NCBI RefSeq assembly: GCF_036370855.1
Contig: NC_088101.1
Coordinates: 5,215,501-5,279,500, forward strand
Origin: Dromaius novaehollandiae
Taxonomy: Eukaryota > Chordata > Aves > Casuariiformes > Dromaiidae
Reading direction: 5' to 3'
DNA: 64,000 nucleotides
Positions 25,801 to 40,800 of the stretch are shown one piece after another. Below the pieces are notes generated by a model. That model was not told where the DNA came from. It did not search any database and was given only the letters and a program-made list of their open reading frames with translations. Both the position numbers and the translations under genes were made by a program. How positions within the stretch are numbered: the stretch's first letter is position 1; each line of letters opens with the position of its first letter.

Positions 25801-28800
25801 GCGTATCCTTTGTTTTATGATGCAGTGGTGGGAGGGGGAGAGAGGAGTGTACAAGGACGACAGCTCAGTAGTTGTGTAGTTGCACTGTAAATTAACAAAT
25901 TGGCCATTAGCCAATTTCATGTTAGCTACCGGCCAGAACTTCCTGTAACACCCTCCTATCCAATGTTAGTGAAAGTTAAATTACTTGCAGCCAAAGCAAG
26001 GCAGTTTACCCAGTCTTCCACAGCATAAGACCGTATGCTAGTCACTACCACCGCGTAGCCAGTCAGCTATCGGTCCAACTTCTAGCGCTACGAAGCCATA
26101 GTCTTGCACTCTCTGCTGCCGTGGGATGAGTTTTACAGGATACTCTGAAATGCACCAGTGGCAGTACCGTACTTACAAAGGATCGCTAAATTCAAACTTC
26201 ACTGGAAAAGGCGGCCTCTTCGGTGACTGCCAGAACAAACCTGGTAAGAAGACAGACTTGAGATGAAATCCTAAGCTATCAGAAACAGTAACACACAGCA
26301 TACTCCATGAATTCTCAAGAAGCACAAACAGATGCTTGTACTTACTTCCATCTTTTAATCGTGTATCGAGGGGAAATGAATGAAGGAGCTGAAGAGCCTA
26401 GAGGAAAAGCAGAGTAGATTTAGTAAATTGTCATACACAGACTGACCTTAAACACTCTAAATTAAGCCTTCTTCTTGGTAACAGTGTGAAATCTTGTTAC
26501 AGCTTTTAGGACATTCCAATTGCAGAGCTGAAGTCACTTAGAGGGAGGAAAACACAAGACACCTATGTCGAGGTGGAGAGCTCAAAAACGCAAGTACTAA
26601 TAGACAACAAAGAGTGACTTGTCCCTTCATTCACAGCATGAGGATGACAATGTCACCTCATCTTTCCCATGTTCAAAAAGGTATTTAATCCAACAAGCAA
26701 AGTGCTCCCCCACCTCAGCATCAGTTTAGGACAGCTGCATACGAGTTCGCAACTAGAAACACAACGTTTCGTTAATGTGAGAACTACCATCATCAGCAGG
26801 GCTTCCATACACATGGATGTGGTACGTTTATTAATACAGAATGTCATGAATGTGTCTTTCCTACACAGCTCCTCCCCTCCCACACAGGCCAGACTTTCAG
26901 AACAACTGACAAGTAGACATATTTCAGCCATCCCTTCTGTGATACCTTTGAGAAAAATCAAGGATATCAATATGAGGAGTTAGGTAACAGGAAGTTCCGT
27001 GGAAAAAAAGCTATTGTCCTAGGCCAATGAACTCCTTCAGTAAAGACATCTGGAAAAATATAACACCTAGTCAGCCGGAAAAAAAGGCAAAACACCTGCA
27101 CCAAGACTGCTGAATAGAGCCACTAGGCCCGAGTTAATACACCAGGCTATAAAACTCGACAGTAGAAAGGGGAACAGATGCAGTCTTTCTAAGCCATTAT
27201 AAAGTGCATTATTTATGTAGACGAGATGAAGCGTGTGCAAAAGACCTGACACCTAATTATCAGTGGTACTAAGTTTTCTAAAAATCCTCATCAACCAAGC
27301 GTCATTTCACTTTCAAGTCTTACCTACATACCTTATGGCTAAAATATTTCTCAAATTTTACTCTTGCTAGTTCCACGCACTGAGTCCAGTTCCGGGGTCT
27401 CCTACCAAGTGTTTTAATAACATGAAAACAGCCTTCTAAACTTTCTCCTGATTTTATTCTCTAGACACAAACGGAAATAAGAAAATATTAAAACAAACAA
27501 GATTCCACACAATCCGTCACACAGTAAACAAGATTTTGCTAAGTTACAGGCAAAATGAAACAAAAACTTATCTGGTAAAATATTAACCTTTATGTGATCC
27601 TTTCCACCAGGATTCTCCCAAGTGCTGTGGTCTACTTGTTTCACATTTCCAGTCCTAGTGATGACGAGCCATTAGAGACTCCCAAGGAAAATATAAAGCA
27701 ATAAAACCTAACATGTCACCTGAAAGTGATTCTTCCCTTGAGTTTTTCCAGTTGGCTGTACATCAGTGTTCAGTGTGATATCCTAGTCCTAGATACTATG
27801 TCCTAGTATGCTTGCTGGCAGTGCCTCAGTTTTTCTGGTATTTCTATATGCATGTACAGAAGGCACATAAGCTAGAGAAGCAGTCCACACACAAGACTTT
27901 GTCTCTTACTTATTAGACGTGACAGAAATACTGTTACTATGACAGATCAACTAATTACTTTGCCAAATAAGCCTGCAGATTTACTAAGAAAGTCATAAAA
28001 TAACCCAAATCTCACTGAGCTTAAATTGAAACACATTCCACATAGCTTTAGTTAAAACTCTGTATTTTATCACAGCAACTTACTCCTACCTGTAAAACTT
28101 CTTCTGCAGACAAATAGGTTTGCCAAAATTTGTTAAACAAGGAAGGCTTGTGAGAAAATGCACTTTCAAACTAAAAAATAAGAAAAAGAACAAATATGGC
28201 ATTTTGCAAGAAGCACAACAGAACCCCCACCTTTCCAAATACACAGTAAGTTATGTCAACAGCCAGTATGCTTATTCTCATACCTTATCCCTTGCCCACT
28301 GTATCGTATGCTCAATGGCAGCTGGGAAAGACTTCAAGGTGCAAAAAGGTATTTCTTCCTCTGGTGGATCCCGCTATATTTAAGGAAAGTTACATGTAAA
28401 TACAGGTTTATTAAAGTTTACTGCTAATAAGAGCACCGAGAATTTGTAGATTGTTTAGGTCCGAAATTCCACTGATGTTAAATACAACATGGCATATTTA
28501 TGAGGTTAATGGACTGCCTTAAAACAAAATTTGGTTTACAAATACTAACATGTCACTTTCTGTTTTTGAAGAACAACCTAAACTCAACATCATTCACTAA
28601 AAACCTCAGGGACAGGTAACTGGACGAGTAAAAAGCAAAACTGAACCCTATAACACACACAGTAGAAGTTAGCAGCTAGAGTTTTTCCGAGACGTGCAGC
28701 TCATGTTCACATACACTCACAAGGTGAAATACACCCTTTCATTCAAGGCCAGAAACACTTTTTTCTTCGTGGAACCTAACAAGACCATATGGATGCTCAA

Positions 28801-31800
28801 CACCAATGCTCTGTGTCCACATGGCCCCATTTCATGGTGCATTCCTACCTGGAAAAAGTCATCTCACAAGGGCTTAAACAGAGAAATTATACTGCAAGTG
28901 TTTGAGGGTTAATTACTTGTTTCCCCATTCTAATAGAACTGGTATGCAGCCTTGGAGAAAAAGGCAGACTAATGCTACCACAGAGTCTTCTGCTTCTCCC
29001 ACTTCCCCGTGGAGGTGATAACACCCAAGAAAGGAATGAACTGGCAGAAAGTGGGTCTAAGACAGAAACCCATGAGTACAAAACCAGATTTCAATCCCCT
29101 AGTAGTGGCTTCTTATTTAGAAGGGAGCTTTTAAGGAAAATAAAAAGTCAATCGCCTGAAAACGCACCAGAACTAGGGCTTTTTCCACCCAAATTCTATT
29201 TAATAGCCATTTTCTAACTACGGGATAGGATAGGCTCCTCTAACTCACGATAACAGCCCAAACTTGTTACAGTCAAGCACATGGGTACTGTGAAAAGAGC
29301 ACTCTTATTTAGCCTTAAGTGGTATTCAAGCAAATAAATAAATAAATGGTGTCATTTCAAGAGTGAGAGTTTTGTTACAAACTTGTTATCTCCCCAACAC
29401 ACACACATTCAAAAGAGAAGTTACCAAGGTTTGTGCTTCATGATTTATATTGCAGTTGGTCTTAATTACTGGCCTAGGTGAAGTCATCAGCTAGGTAGCA
29501 GGTATGTTATCTCAAGTCTGCTCATATTTTCCTTCCTCTGAGATTTTCCTCATAAACCAAGGAAATAATTATTTCTAAATGAGGCTGCAACACAGATGGG
29601 CCACTTATTTTAGATAGATACATAAAAGATTAAAGAATCAGAGGGTACTGTGGGATTAGCTGCAGAAGGTAACTGATGGTCATAAGATACTTACATGACT
29701 GTTATAGGACTCTGTCAGATGAGGCACAATAACTTCCGTGTGTCCTTTAGTTCCCATAGTTCCAGAGTCTATAAGGGGACGCAGGTTTGCTACACAACGA
29801 CTGACATGGATAGACAAAGACAATCAGGACACAGAGCAATCACTACATTCTTGACTAGTACATCGTACTGTACCAGAATGTAACCAAAAATTAACCTAAG
29901 TGCTTTCAGAGGAGTGAAGAGCTTACACCAGAAACAGAAGATGTGAAATAAGGAGAGTTATCTCTAGTTAGATCAAGACACCACTTGGGTCAATCCTATT
30001 TTGCATTAGGAGCATTAATAATTCTCTTTAAATTTAAACTTGCCTACTTGTAAAGTCTAAGTATATACTCTTCTGTATAAATGATTCAACCTTAAGACTA
30101 TCACAATATTTGCCCTCTCAAACAGACTTAGATAGCCCTTCATCTCTAAGAACTCACTCTGAGGCTCTCTGACATGTGAACAGTAGCAGCAGCACAACAG
30201 CAGAGTTTGTCTCCACCATGAATACAAACCCCCTCCTTCCCCCAAACTGCTGCCAGCATCCCTGTCAAGGAACAAGATAAATCCAAGAAAATGGCTATCA
30301 GATCTCATAAGCACTTGTAATTCAGGAAGATTAAGAATATGAGAGCAGAGTTCAAATAAGAAAGTCAAAAGCAACTCACACTTCCTTTCCAAAACCTACC
30401 TATCAATGTATCTTCTTGCTTCAACATTGTCCAAAGCTGTCACAATCACATCTTGCTTGGTATAGAATTCATCACTGTAAGTGTTCTCAGTGGCTGGACA
30501 AACTTTATTAATATATGAGTCAATCTTTAAGTAAGGATTGATGTTCAGAGTTGCTTCTGCTGCAGTGTAGCTTTTAGGTTTCTAAAAATATAAACACATA
30601 TAAAAATATATATGTATGTATGTATAAAAACAATATTCAGGTAGTTAACATCTGGGTCACAGAAGTAGTGCCTTCATTTGCCAATTAGGCAACAATTCAC
30701 TATCATGAAAATGATGGCATACAAAACAAACAATAAAGGAAATTTTTTAAGTATATACCTCCCTCACAAATAATTCTCTTATTAACCTACTTTAATTTTA
30801 ATTTAAAAATAGTAGGTCAGATTCCACAAGGAGAAAGTGCTTCACTGGTGCAGCAGAAACCTATCAAGTAACTGAAACAGGTGCTACATGCTGCCTCTCA
30901 TGCTTTCAAAATGCCACAGGAAGCAGTTCAGGACTGTCAAAGGATAAACCAATTAGTTACTGTGACTATGTCTACACAGCATAGACATCACAAACCTATG
31001 AACAACTGCACTGCTGCAATGTATTCCACGCAAAGCCAATTTCTAAAGCTAGACTGGAATAGAGTTCTTAACCTACCTGGTATTTCTAGGCATTTTAAAA
31101 GACTATGTTCAAGTATCTAGAGATCAGCACTTAGAACACTGGAACTCAAGACCTTGTGGCTTTCGAAAGCTTGCAGAGTTCACTTTCCATTTATCTACCC
31201 ATCCAAAATGTAATCTGTTCACAGATTTGCTAGACATAAACAGTAGGCAGAGAATTCAGGTGATGGGTTTTGGGCTGGGGAACCCCATTTCCTGTTGCTG
31301 TCCAGATGGATGCTGTCCCAAGTATTGGGATCCTCTTTCTGCTTTTAAAGAATTAACAATTTCTGCATCATCCATTTACTGAATGTACATATTTTTTCCC
31401 AAGCTATTTACCTGCTTAATGAAGACTGAACTGAGACAGGATATATTTCTTATCAAGAGCCCATATAAACATGGGATTTAAACTGCAGCTCACCATAATA
31501 GACATCCTGGCCCTGGAGGAATCAAAGCTGCAGAACAGTATTTCAGAAAATCTAGGCTTCAGTATCCAGCTAACACTTCGGTAAAGTTCCATTAGTAGTC
31601 CTTCTATTGAGGAAATCATTGCCACTGCCATCTTTCCCTCCCCTTGAATTTCAGTGGTCTAATAAAGCATTTCTGGCATATTAATTCATGGCAGCTTCTT
31701 ATGCAACACAGCATTTTTTATCTGATTCTCTATTTGCAGATGGAAAAGATTTCACTAGTCAAAGACACCAGTACAAACAAAAGTCAGACCAGCCAAGTTT

Positions 31801-34800
31801 ATGCAACCAACACCAGTTGGAAGTGGGATGCCAACATAGTCTAGGTATTGTCTAAAATGATATTGGATTAGAGGCATGAAGCCTTCTCCACACAGAAGTA
31901 CATATGAGTTGAACTCTCAGTGGAAGCACAGGACAGGGAACAACAGCCCAGAAAAATTATTGGGCATGAAAACCTACCTGTATATGATGAGGTCGAAAAA
32001 GAAACTGCCTGTTGAGGTTGGATTTCTCTATCAAGTCTGGATCTGTAATTGTAACCTAAGTCAGAAAGGGCAAAAGCAACAGCTGAAGTTATAACTTAAG
32101 CATAGTGTTGAGCAATACTCCTCATGAAATCTATACAGAAACTTGTCAAAATAAAACACTTCTGTTGCCATCCACCGTGGCTAAAACCGCTGCCTACACC
32201 AGTGCTGGCTGATTAAAACCTAAGGATAGCAAGGCTGCTACAAGCATATTCTGCTTCTAGTTACACACTTACTCTACTTAATGCTAAAACCATTTTCCCT
32301 CTACCAGAACTCAACCTGAAATGAAACTCTAACTTTTAACAACACTTTTTTGTAGTCTCTAAGCATTTAATTATTCTTTGTCACATGACTGTTTCTTGGG
32401 CAAAGTGAAGTCAATGGGTGCATGTGACTTACCAATCCTTTGTCTTGCCCAGTACCAACACCAAGAAGTGCAAAGTTTTTTAACATTTCACAGCCTATTG
32501 CTCCACAGCCAACCTAGAGAGAGTAACATTTTCAGAGTCAGAAACGTAAGTGAAAACCACTAAGTGAAAGTGACAGAAGCAATCCAGGAGTTTTTGTAAG
32601 GTGTTAGGCATAGCTTAACATAGGTCCGGGATGAACTGACCAGAGGTGACACTTCCAGATCTGCTGCTTACAAATGAAGGAGAGCTGGTTAGGAACTAGA
32701 TGCAGGGTCAAGGAGAGAACTACCAGTAGCTGAGAAGAATCAAACAAGGGACCCCTGGAGAAATCAACACACACAAAAACACAAGACCTGACAGGATGCA
32801 TCCAAGGGTGCTGAGAGCTGGCCAATGTCATGCAGGCTGCTCTCCATCATCTTTGAAAAGTTGTGGAGGTCAAGGACACCCCCCAGTGACTGGAGAAAGG
32901 CAAATGTTACAGCCATCTTCAAGAAGGACAATTTGGGGAACTACAGCCTCATCAGCCTCACATTGGTCCCTTCGACAATCACGGAGCGAGCCCTCTTGGA
33001 AGTCGTGTCTGAACACATGATTGAGGAGACGGTGACTGGGAACAGCCAGCATGGATTCACAAATGGTGAACCATACTTGTCAAGCTGATTGCCCTCTATG
33101 ATAAAATTACTAGATGTTTGGACGAGGGGAAAGAGTGCTACATTATGCACCTTGATTTTGGCAAGGCTTTCAACACAGACCCCCCCCCAGTACCCTTGCA
33201 TCCAAGCTGGGATGTTATGGTTGAGATTGGTGGGCTAAAAGATGGGTGAAAAACCGGCTGACTCAAAGGGTAGTGGTTTATGATTCATACTCTGCCTGCA
33301 AGCTGGTTAGAAGTGAAGTTTCTCAGCAGTTTGTATTGGGATCTATCCTGTTTAATAATTTTATCCTATGTCCTAGAGGAGACTGAATGTGCCCTCATCA
33401 AGTTCAGTAATGAAAAAGTTCCCTATCCGGGGAGAGCAGCTGCTTGAGAGCAGGGCTGCCGTTCAGAGGGACCTAAGCAGGCAATGGGAACCCCCTGAAA
33501 TTCAGGAAGGACCAATGCAGATTCCTGCAGCAGGGATGGAATAAGCCTTTGCTATGGCACAGCCTGGGCAGGCAGTGGTGCTGCTGAGATGGTTTCCTGG
33601 CAGACAGCAAACTAAACATCAGACAATGCCCTGGCAGCAACGAAGATGAAGGGCACACTGGGCCGTACTATCAGAGGCATAGACAGTAGATCGAGGGAAG
33701 TGATTATTCGCTTTTACTCAGCACTTGTTAGACCATATCTAGAATTCAGCATCCAGTTTTGGGCCCTCCAAATACAAAAAAAGCTGTTGAGAAGTTTGGG
33801 CAAACTCAGCGGAAGACCACTAAGACGGTCAGGGGACTGGAGTACTTGCCCTACGAAGAGAGGCTGGGGGAGCTGGGCTTCTTTAACCTGGAAAAGAGAA
33901 GGTTTGGGAAGGGACCTAACAGCAGCTTCCCAAAACCCGAGAAGGTTATTGCAAAGACAAAGCCAGGTTCTTTAGAGGTGCACAACAGAAGGACAAGAGA
34001 CAATGGTCAAAAATTGAAATAGGGAAGGTTCTGACTTAACATACTGAAACATTTTTTCCGCCATGCAAGTAAACAGGCACTGAAACAGGTTGTCCAGAGA
34101 TGTCATGCAAGCTCTGTCCTTGGATGTTTTCAAGGCCCAACTGGATTCCCAACTATGAAGCTACCTCCAGAATCTAAGCAGGAGAGACTGTGCTCCAGGC
34201 AACTTAGACAAGTCCTATGCCAATTCTGGACCATTAACTCTGCAATGACACAGGTAATCAGGGCTAATCTCACTAATTTGAAGACAGTTGGCATTAGCTG
34301 TGTTAGCAAAGAGTACTTGCAAGAAGCCTAACAATGTCAGTCATACTCACCAAGAAAACATTCAAATCATGCAGCTTCTGGCACAGAGAGTCTCCAATAC
34401 AAGCCCTCAAGGCATCATACCTATCTCCCCTTTGCAAGCATAGGGGACAAAAACAGAAGAGTAGCAAGTTGTCATTTATCCTGTTAGTACCACTGATGCC
34501 AAACTGGACTTGGATGTGAACTGAGAGAATCTGACTGAGTCCCCTATAACTACTACTCCTCCCATGATCAAAAATAAGACACACATTCTCACCTCAGAAA
34601 CCTGTCCTTTCAGCAGCTTACACTGAACTAATTTAAAAAAAACAAGCGAGCCTGTCTGAGAATCATATGTGAGCAGTACATAAAACAGCACATTGCATTT
34701 ATATTTACCGTGGGAGAAATTCTTCATAGCTTGTCTTTTCTAGCGGTGTAACAATGTCTAACATATCTATATATAGCTGTAAGAGGGAAAAAAAAAACTC

Positions 34801-37800
34801 AGAAAAACATTCATGCTACTTAAGCTTAAAAAAACAAAACAAGTATTTTCTGTATAAAACCAAATCTAGAAATTTAAAGAACTAAGTCTGTACTGCCAAT
34901 GGAAGACTATACAGCATTCAGTTATTTAGAGTTCATTAAACATTTTCAGAAAACAGGAAAAAGTGTCTGGACCACAGAGGAAAAAGCTCACCGAGATCTG
35001 AGCCGCAAGCTCAGTATATTGTGACCAGCATATTATTACTCCAAACCCCCTCAATAGGACTGCAGTTTTTAATATAACTTTACTCTTGCCACTAGTTCTG
35101 GGGTGCTGAAAGCACTGCTTTTGTGTGCCGTGGCCTCAGCTGGGATTTGGAACACATCACACCTTTGCAGCCATGCACAGACAGGCCGATGCTTGCCTTA
35201 CTTATAGCAAACCGAATGCAATGCCTGAATCCCACATATGAACACTTTATCTAAACTGGATGCACTTTCACTGCATGCACAAAACTGCAATATTTTTTCC
35301 CACATTCAGTCTCAAATTTTCTTCTTTTTGTTAAAGAAGTTGCTCAGGCTGTTTTGCTCATACAGCATTCACACACAGCCTCTGCCATCCATTCATAACA
35401 TCACCGTCAAAATAGAGATGCAGAAACAAAAACAGCTTTACCCATTGTTGCAATGGAGAAAATTTTCCTGTAACTGCCTTCAAGACTTCCTGGCTAGCAA
35501 CGCCACCCACTGCTGCAGCCAGAGGAGCTAGAAATCCCTGAGCCGTCCTAGAGAGCCATTTCACTACATCTCCATTCACCTGAGGCTGAAAAATAAGAAA
35601 CGGTAACAACAGATTTCTCTCTCCAATCAAGCAAGTCAGTGCTTTTATTACATCAATCTGTGTGGCATTTAGAAAACCAGCTAACCCATCGAAAGATGGA
35701 TACAAAGGCCAGAGCAAGGGCCAACAACTAAAGCATGGTCTTTAGACAGGTAAATGAGCACATCATAATGTTGCTTATTCACTACTTACCCTGTTTTCCA
35801 GTGTTTCACTTACAGACATGGCTATTTTCAGCATTTCCTCAGCATCCTGAAGGCATCTAGACACCAGAGTGGCAACAATAATGATCATTTAAACATTCCA
35901 GATTCCTTCTGGAAACATGATCAACCAAGAACAAAGCGCTTGGATATAAACAGTAGGGAGAGTTTAGAAATGTATATTGGCATTAAAGACATGCTTCTAA
36001 ATATTAGGGTTAGGTCAAGAACAAGAGCCTCATTGTCTTTTTCTGTCTACCAAGGCTCAGAAGGTGTCACTGCTATATTGGGAAAGCCCTGTTTCAAACC
36101 CAGACTGGCATCAGATGACATTTTCCATCTAGATTTTAGGTTTTCAGTTCTATGTCATTTATTATTAGATGGACCAGGCACCATGTCACACATCTATTCA
36201 GTAACTACAATAAAAAGAAAGATCTGCCTGATGAAAGGCTATCACAGCTAGTAAACACAAGACTGCTGCATTACCCAATATTCGGGATGCGACCAAAGCT
36301 CTCTTGGAAGTGGTTCAAGGCAAGCATGGCAATGTGGATCTGCAGAGGGGCCTGTTAAGACAATAGAGAACAAAAGCAATTGTTTATTTGAACTGTTGCT
36401 ACCATTTGGGGTCCTTGTTCCTTAACTGCACAGCTCCAATAAAGTTTGTATCTAAGTAGCATTAAAAATTGAATTTGAAACACCTTCCACTAGTGATTTT
36501 ACAAACTGAGATTATAAAATATTACACAGTAGCAATGTAACACCTTTCGCACACACTCAGCATCCACTCTAAGTCTAGCTAAAGTGTCCCTAAAAGAATT
36601 TTGTGCTGAAATTGGAAAACACTGTAACCTTTTTTAATTAGATATTAGAATGCATTGCATTTTGACAAACCTCAATACCAAAGCCAAGCATTAAGAATCA
36701 GAAAAACCAAAGAGACAAATCAGAGCATATATTATCCCCCAAAAGTTACACCCCCCCCCCCAAAAAAAAAAATCACTAAATCAACATAATTTAGTTTAAT
36801 ACTTGAATGGGCCGGAGACTTACATGCCTTGCATGCCCATAATACATTACTAAAACTGCACTAAGGGCAAATACTACAAAATTCCCGTTGAATTTTAAAA
36901 ATATCTCTTAATATCTTTCAATGAAAAAAAAGTTAACCTCACATTGCTAACTCCAGTTTCCAACCAACCTATGAATGACTTTTTCCCTTCATCCCTGCTT
37001 TGATTCCAGTGTGATTTTTATCAACCAAATATCGTTAAACACAGGAAAAGGCATTGTGTCACTTGCAAAATTTGTATCCCTATGAATTAAGGAGTTATCG
37101 AAACCTGATGTTTTAAACAGCACATTTACAGAGAGGTGGCCGAGCTTAGCACCTGCAATATTCTCAATGCAATTCATGGATAACAAGCTTCCACTTGGAC
37201 TGCAACTCCGATGCATGTTCTGTGTGACCACACATAAACTGATACCCCACTCTTACTTTGTACTTTAAACTCACATGTAGCTATTACAGAAGAGTTACAG
37301 ATGCATATTTTTATACATATAAAACAGCAGATTACATTCTATGCAGTTATAACATTAAAACACTCACACCCAAGTCCCCACACACTGATTACCTCAGGCT
37401 TGCTAAAATCTGCAACAAGGCATACTGGATTTGTTAGCTGCTTCTCTAACCGTTCCTGAAAAAAAAAAGAGTTCAGAATAATAGCACATTCACTTAAGAA
37501 CACGACAGTTACTGCTATGTGACAAAACAACACTCATCCTGAAGAGACTGAGAATCAAACATCCTTTCTTGCTAGCTTTTCATTCCTATTACTCTCTCCA
37601 TTAGTAATGTCATAAAACATGCTTAAAATAGTAAGCTACTGCAAATTTTGTAGGTAAAATTTCCTATTAGAGTTAACTAGTACAGCTGGAAAAAGTAGAC
37701 CAACTTTCAGGCATATCAGTATAAAATATCAGGTCTCAGATCTAAAATAAGTGAAGTTCTCAACTTCAGCTCAGAACAACTGCTCATGGCTTAATATATG

Positions 37801-40800
37801 TCAACGAGACCACCCCTGAAAGAGGCGGCCAGTACCTGCAAAGCAGAGGGAAAAGTAGTAATAGGCTGTTTACCACCTGGTGAAAGAGCTGAAGGCACAC
37901 CTTACTGCCCCCAAAACCACTTTCTCCATACCACAAGAGGAGGTTGCTGAAGACAAAAGTTGCCGTGAGCATGCCTGCAATGGAGGAGGGTGGTAGTCTC
38001 CCTGGTCTTGCTCTAAAACAGGATAGCACTGCTACCCTGTATAATATATAGGCTAGTGACAGTAGCAGTGGATGTAACACTGTTCATTGGGAAATGGTTT
38101 ATGCAGAGGATCTGAGTTTCAAAGTACAAATGCTCTTTGCTGAGGAGGGCTTTACTGTGAGACTTCTTTCATTTATGAGCACAGGGACTTTTTCCATGCT
38201 CTCCAAAGTGAGGGGCTGTGTAGTTTCTTGGAGGCAAAGATGATTCCAGAAATATCTTGGAATGACAAGGGATCTAAAGTCTTTAAGTCTTGTTTACACA
38301 GGCAGCATCAGAGAGCTGCATCTTACTTCCTTCTTTGCCTCCTTGTTTAATTGCTTTAACTTCTCTCTTCAATAAGGAAAACTCTCCCCAGAACAAGTGT
38401 CACATGTGTCATATCCTAATGGCAAGACCTATGTCAAGGTAACTGCCTTGAGGTCAGCTACCAGAGATTTTACATGCACTTGCTTGTGTGCTTGCAAAAC
38501 TTCCCAACTGCGCAAGAACAGGAAGCCTCTGCTTTGCAGACACAAGGTACAGCCCATGAGCTGGGCAGCATGTTCTCATAGTAGAAGGGGCTGATCCTCG
38601 CTCCCAGGTCTTTAGCAGGACTTCCTAGAGCAGCCAGGATCTACTTTACATGGGCAAAAAAGGGCATGCTACACAATGTAGTTTGCAATTCCTCTCATAC
38701 AAACTCATCCAACTGACTCTTCTTCACAGAGGCTGCCAAGAAATCACCAACTCTTGGGCCTTTATGGAACTCCCCAGCAGTACAGGCACAGGTTGCCCAT
38801 AAAATATTGATCTCTACACTACTGAGTAACTTTGATATTGAAGTATTCCATATTCTAAGCCATTTATTAATCAGCATCACTATTCTTTTCCTATACAGTC
38901 AGTATAAACTCAAACCATGGATACCCAAATCACAGCTGAACTCTGCTTCCATTCCTTAGCCAAGTTTCACCCTAAGAACCTGGTTCTGCCCAACACACAC
39001 TTACAAAGTAAAACATCTTCGGTGTCTTCACTTGGACAGCTATGCCTCCATGCAAGTAAGGCTCCATATCTGTAGTATCACCAATGCTGAAGGAATAAGG
39101 TGACACCACTAAAGAGAGAAGAGAATGAACGCTGTGACAGATAATTAAAAGTTTCAGTGCGTACTACAATTCCATATATGAAAAAGTGAGCTTTTTGCCA
39201 ATGCTTTTTATATTGTAACTTTCTAGTGTGCAGCCTTTCTTTGAAATCACATGTACAGTTGATCCTCCTAACTTTAACAGGATTGTCCCTCCCTGCCAAG
39301 TTCTGGGCTACAGCATTAGTTTCACATGATCTGTTATGAAATAAGCTTTTTAAAGGGGAAGCAGATTTAACAAGAATTCTGATGACCACAGCTCTGTAAC
39401 AAAAATGAAACCACCACTGGTTTTCTTCAAACTGCGCACAGCAGCACCCAGCGTATTGCTCAGAATAAGGCTTTAGCCCAGTGACTAGAAATACAAAGGA
39501 TAAAGCAGCTCTGCAGGGCAACTAGACCATTTAAGTCAAATCCTTCCTCCCATATCACCTGGAGCACCATTCAGTTAAAGGAACAGACACAAAAAGAAAT
39601 GTTTTGTTTGTTAAATCCCAGGACCTGAAAACTGAAACCAAATGCTGGGCTTTGATTAAGAGAAATGAATGGAACACGGCATCAACGCTAGTAAAACAAA
39701 ACAAAATAGTTCAGAAAAAGCAGACTCAGCCACATATTTCAAGTGTCCTGTATTTATTATCTTAGACCACATAGTAATTAAAAAAAAAAAAAAAGAGGGA
39801 GGGGAGTCTGAAAAGCAGACCCCAAACAACAAAATAGGGGCCTCCAAATAATAAAATAATTTGGTCAGCAAATTGAGGCTAGTAACCATGGAGGTTGCCA
39901 TCTAGTTTCCATCCCTTCACACTTGCCTGCTAAGCAGCAAATGAAGTTGAAGAAGCTTTACTAGATGGAAATGGAATTAAGATAACACTAGGATGACCTC
40001 CACACCAGAAGGAAATTTTTTGTGTGCAAATTCACTGTGGATCTGCACAACCCAGTACTTTTCTGTCTGCAATAACTACCACTGCAGTGAATTTAAAAAG
40101 CTAAAAATAAATACATATACAAAAAAGCAACGGTTTACCTGTTATTTGGTGTGTGGATCCATTTAAACATGACATTCCATTAACTTCCCGGAAGGTTAAA
40201 AACTGCCCTGTTTCAAGCCTGTGTGGATGATTTTCAAGGCAAGTGACAATACCAGGATTTGACTGAAAGCAAAAATGGGAAAGTTAGCAAGGAGAAAGAG
40301 AGTCTTGTGTGAAGGAGCTGTGCTTCATCCTAGACACACACCTGTATCTGCTGAAACTACAGCCACTAACACTTTTACTACCTAGGTTCTGCCCTAACTA
40401 GGGAGCAACCTATGATAACATTTTTTCACTCCAAATATTTTCAGTTGTACAGTGCTTTCCTAACACAAGCTTACTCATTTTTACCTTTCACAGTTCCCAG
40501 CAAGTAAACTGGATTGCTATTGGTTCTAACTAGTCAGATTGTTCTGTTCCATAGTAGCAGCAAATTGGCCTCCTTTTTCTAACCCCAAAATAGACTATAC
40601 ATATGAAGTAATTTTCATAGACATTAACAAAAGTCTTGTGAATGGTCCTTATTATTGCATGCCTCCTTCTAATCTGATCTTTATAAAGAGGACACCAAAA
40701 ACTTATGAAGATAATGAAGTTGGACATCCTTAAATATAGGAAAGCCACAACCTCAAGGGGATCAAAGGCAAACAAGCTTATGTTTGCAGGAGTCTCAGAC

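Noticed and set aside
35790-35846. The shorter form of this UBA6 exon, using the acceptor CAG at 35847.
   Set aside because: It breaks phase and drops four residues that align with the human protein; the TCTAG acceptor at 35857 fits.
39078-39521. A 147-codon minus frame.
   Set aside because: It overlaps the edge of UBA6 exon 39005-39108 but in unrelated sequence; no homology recognised.
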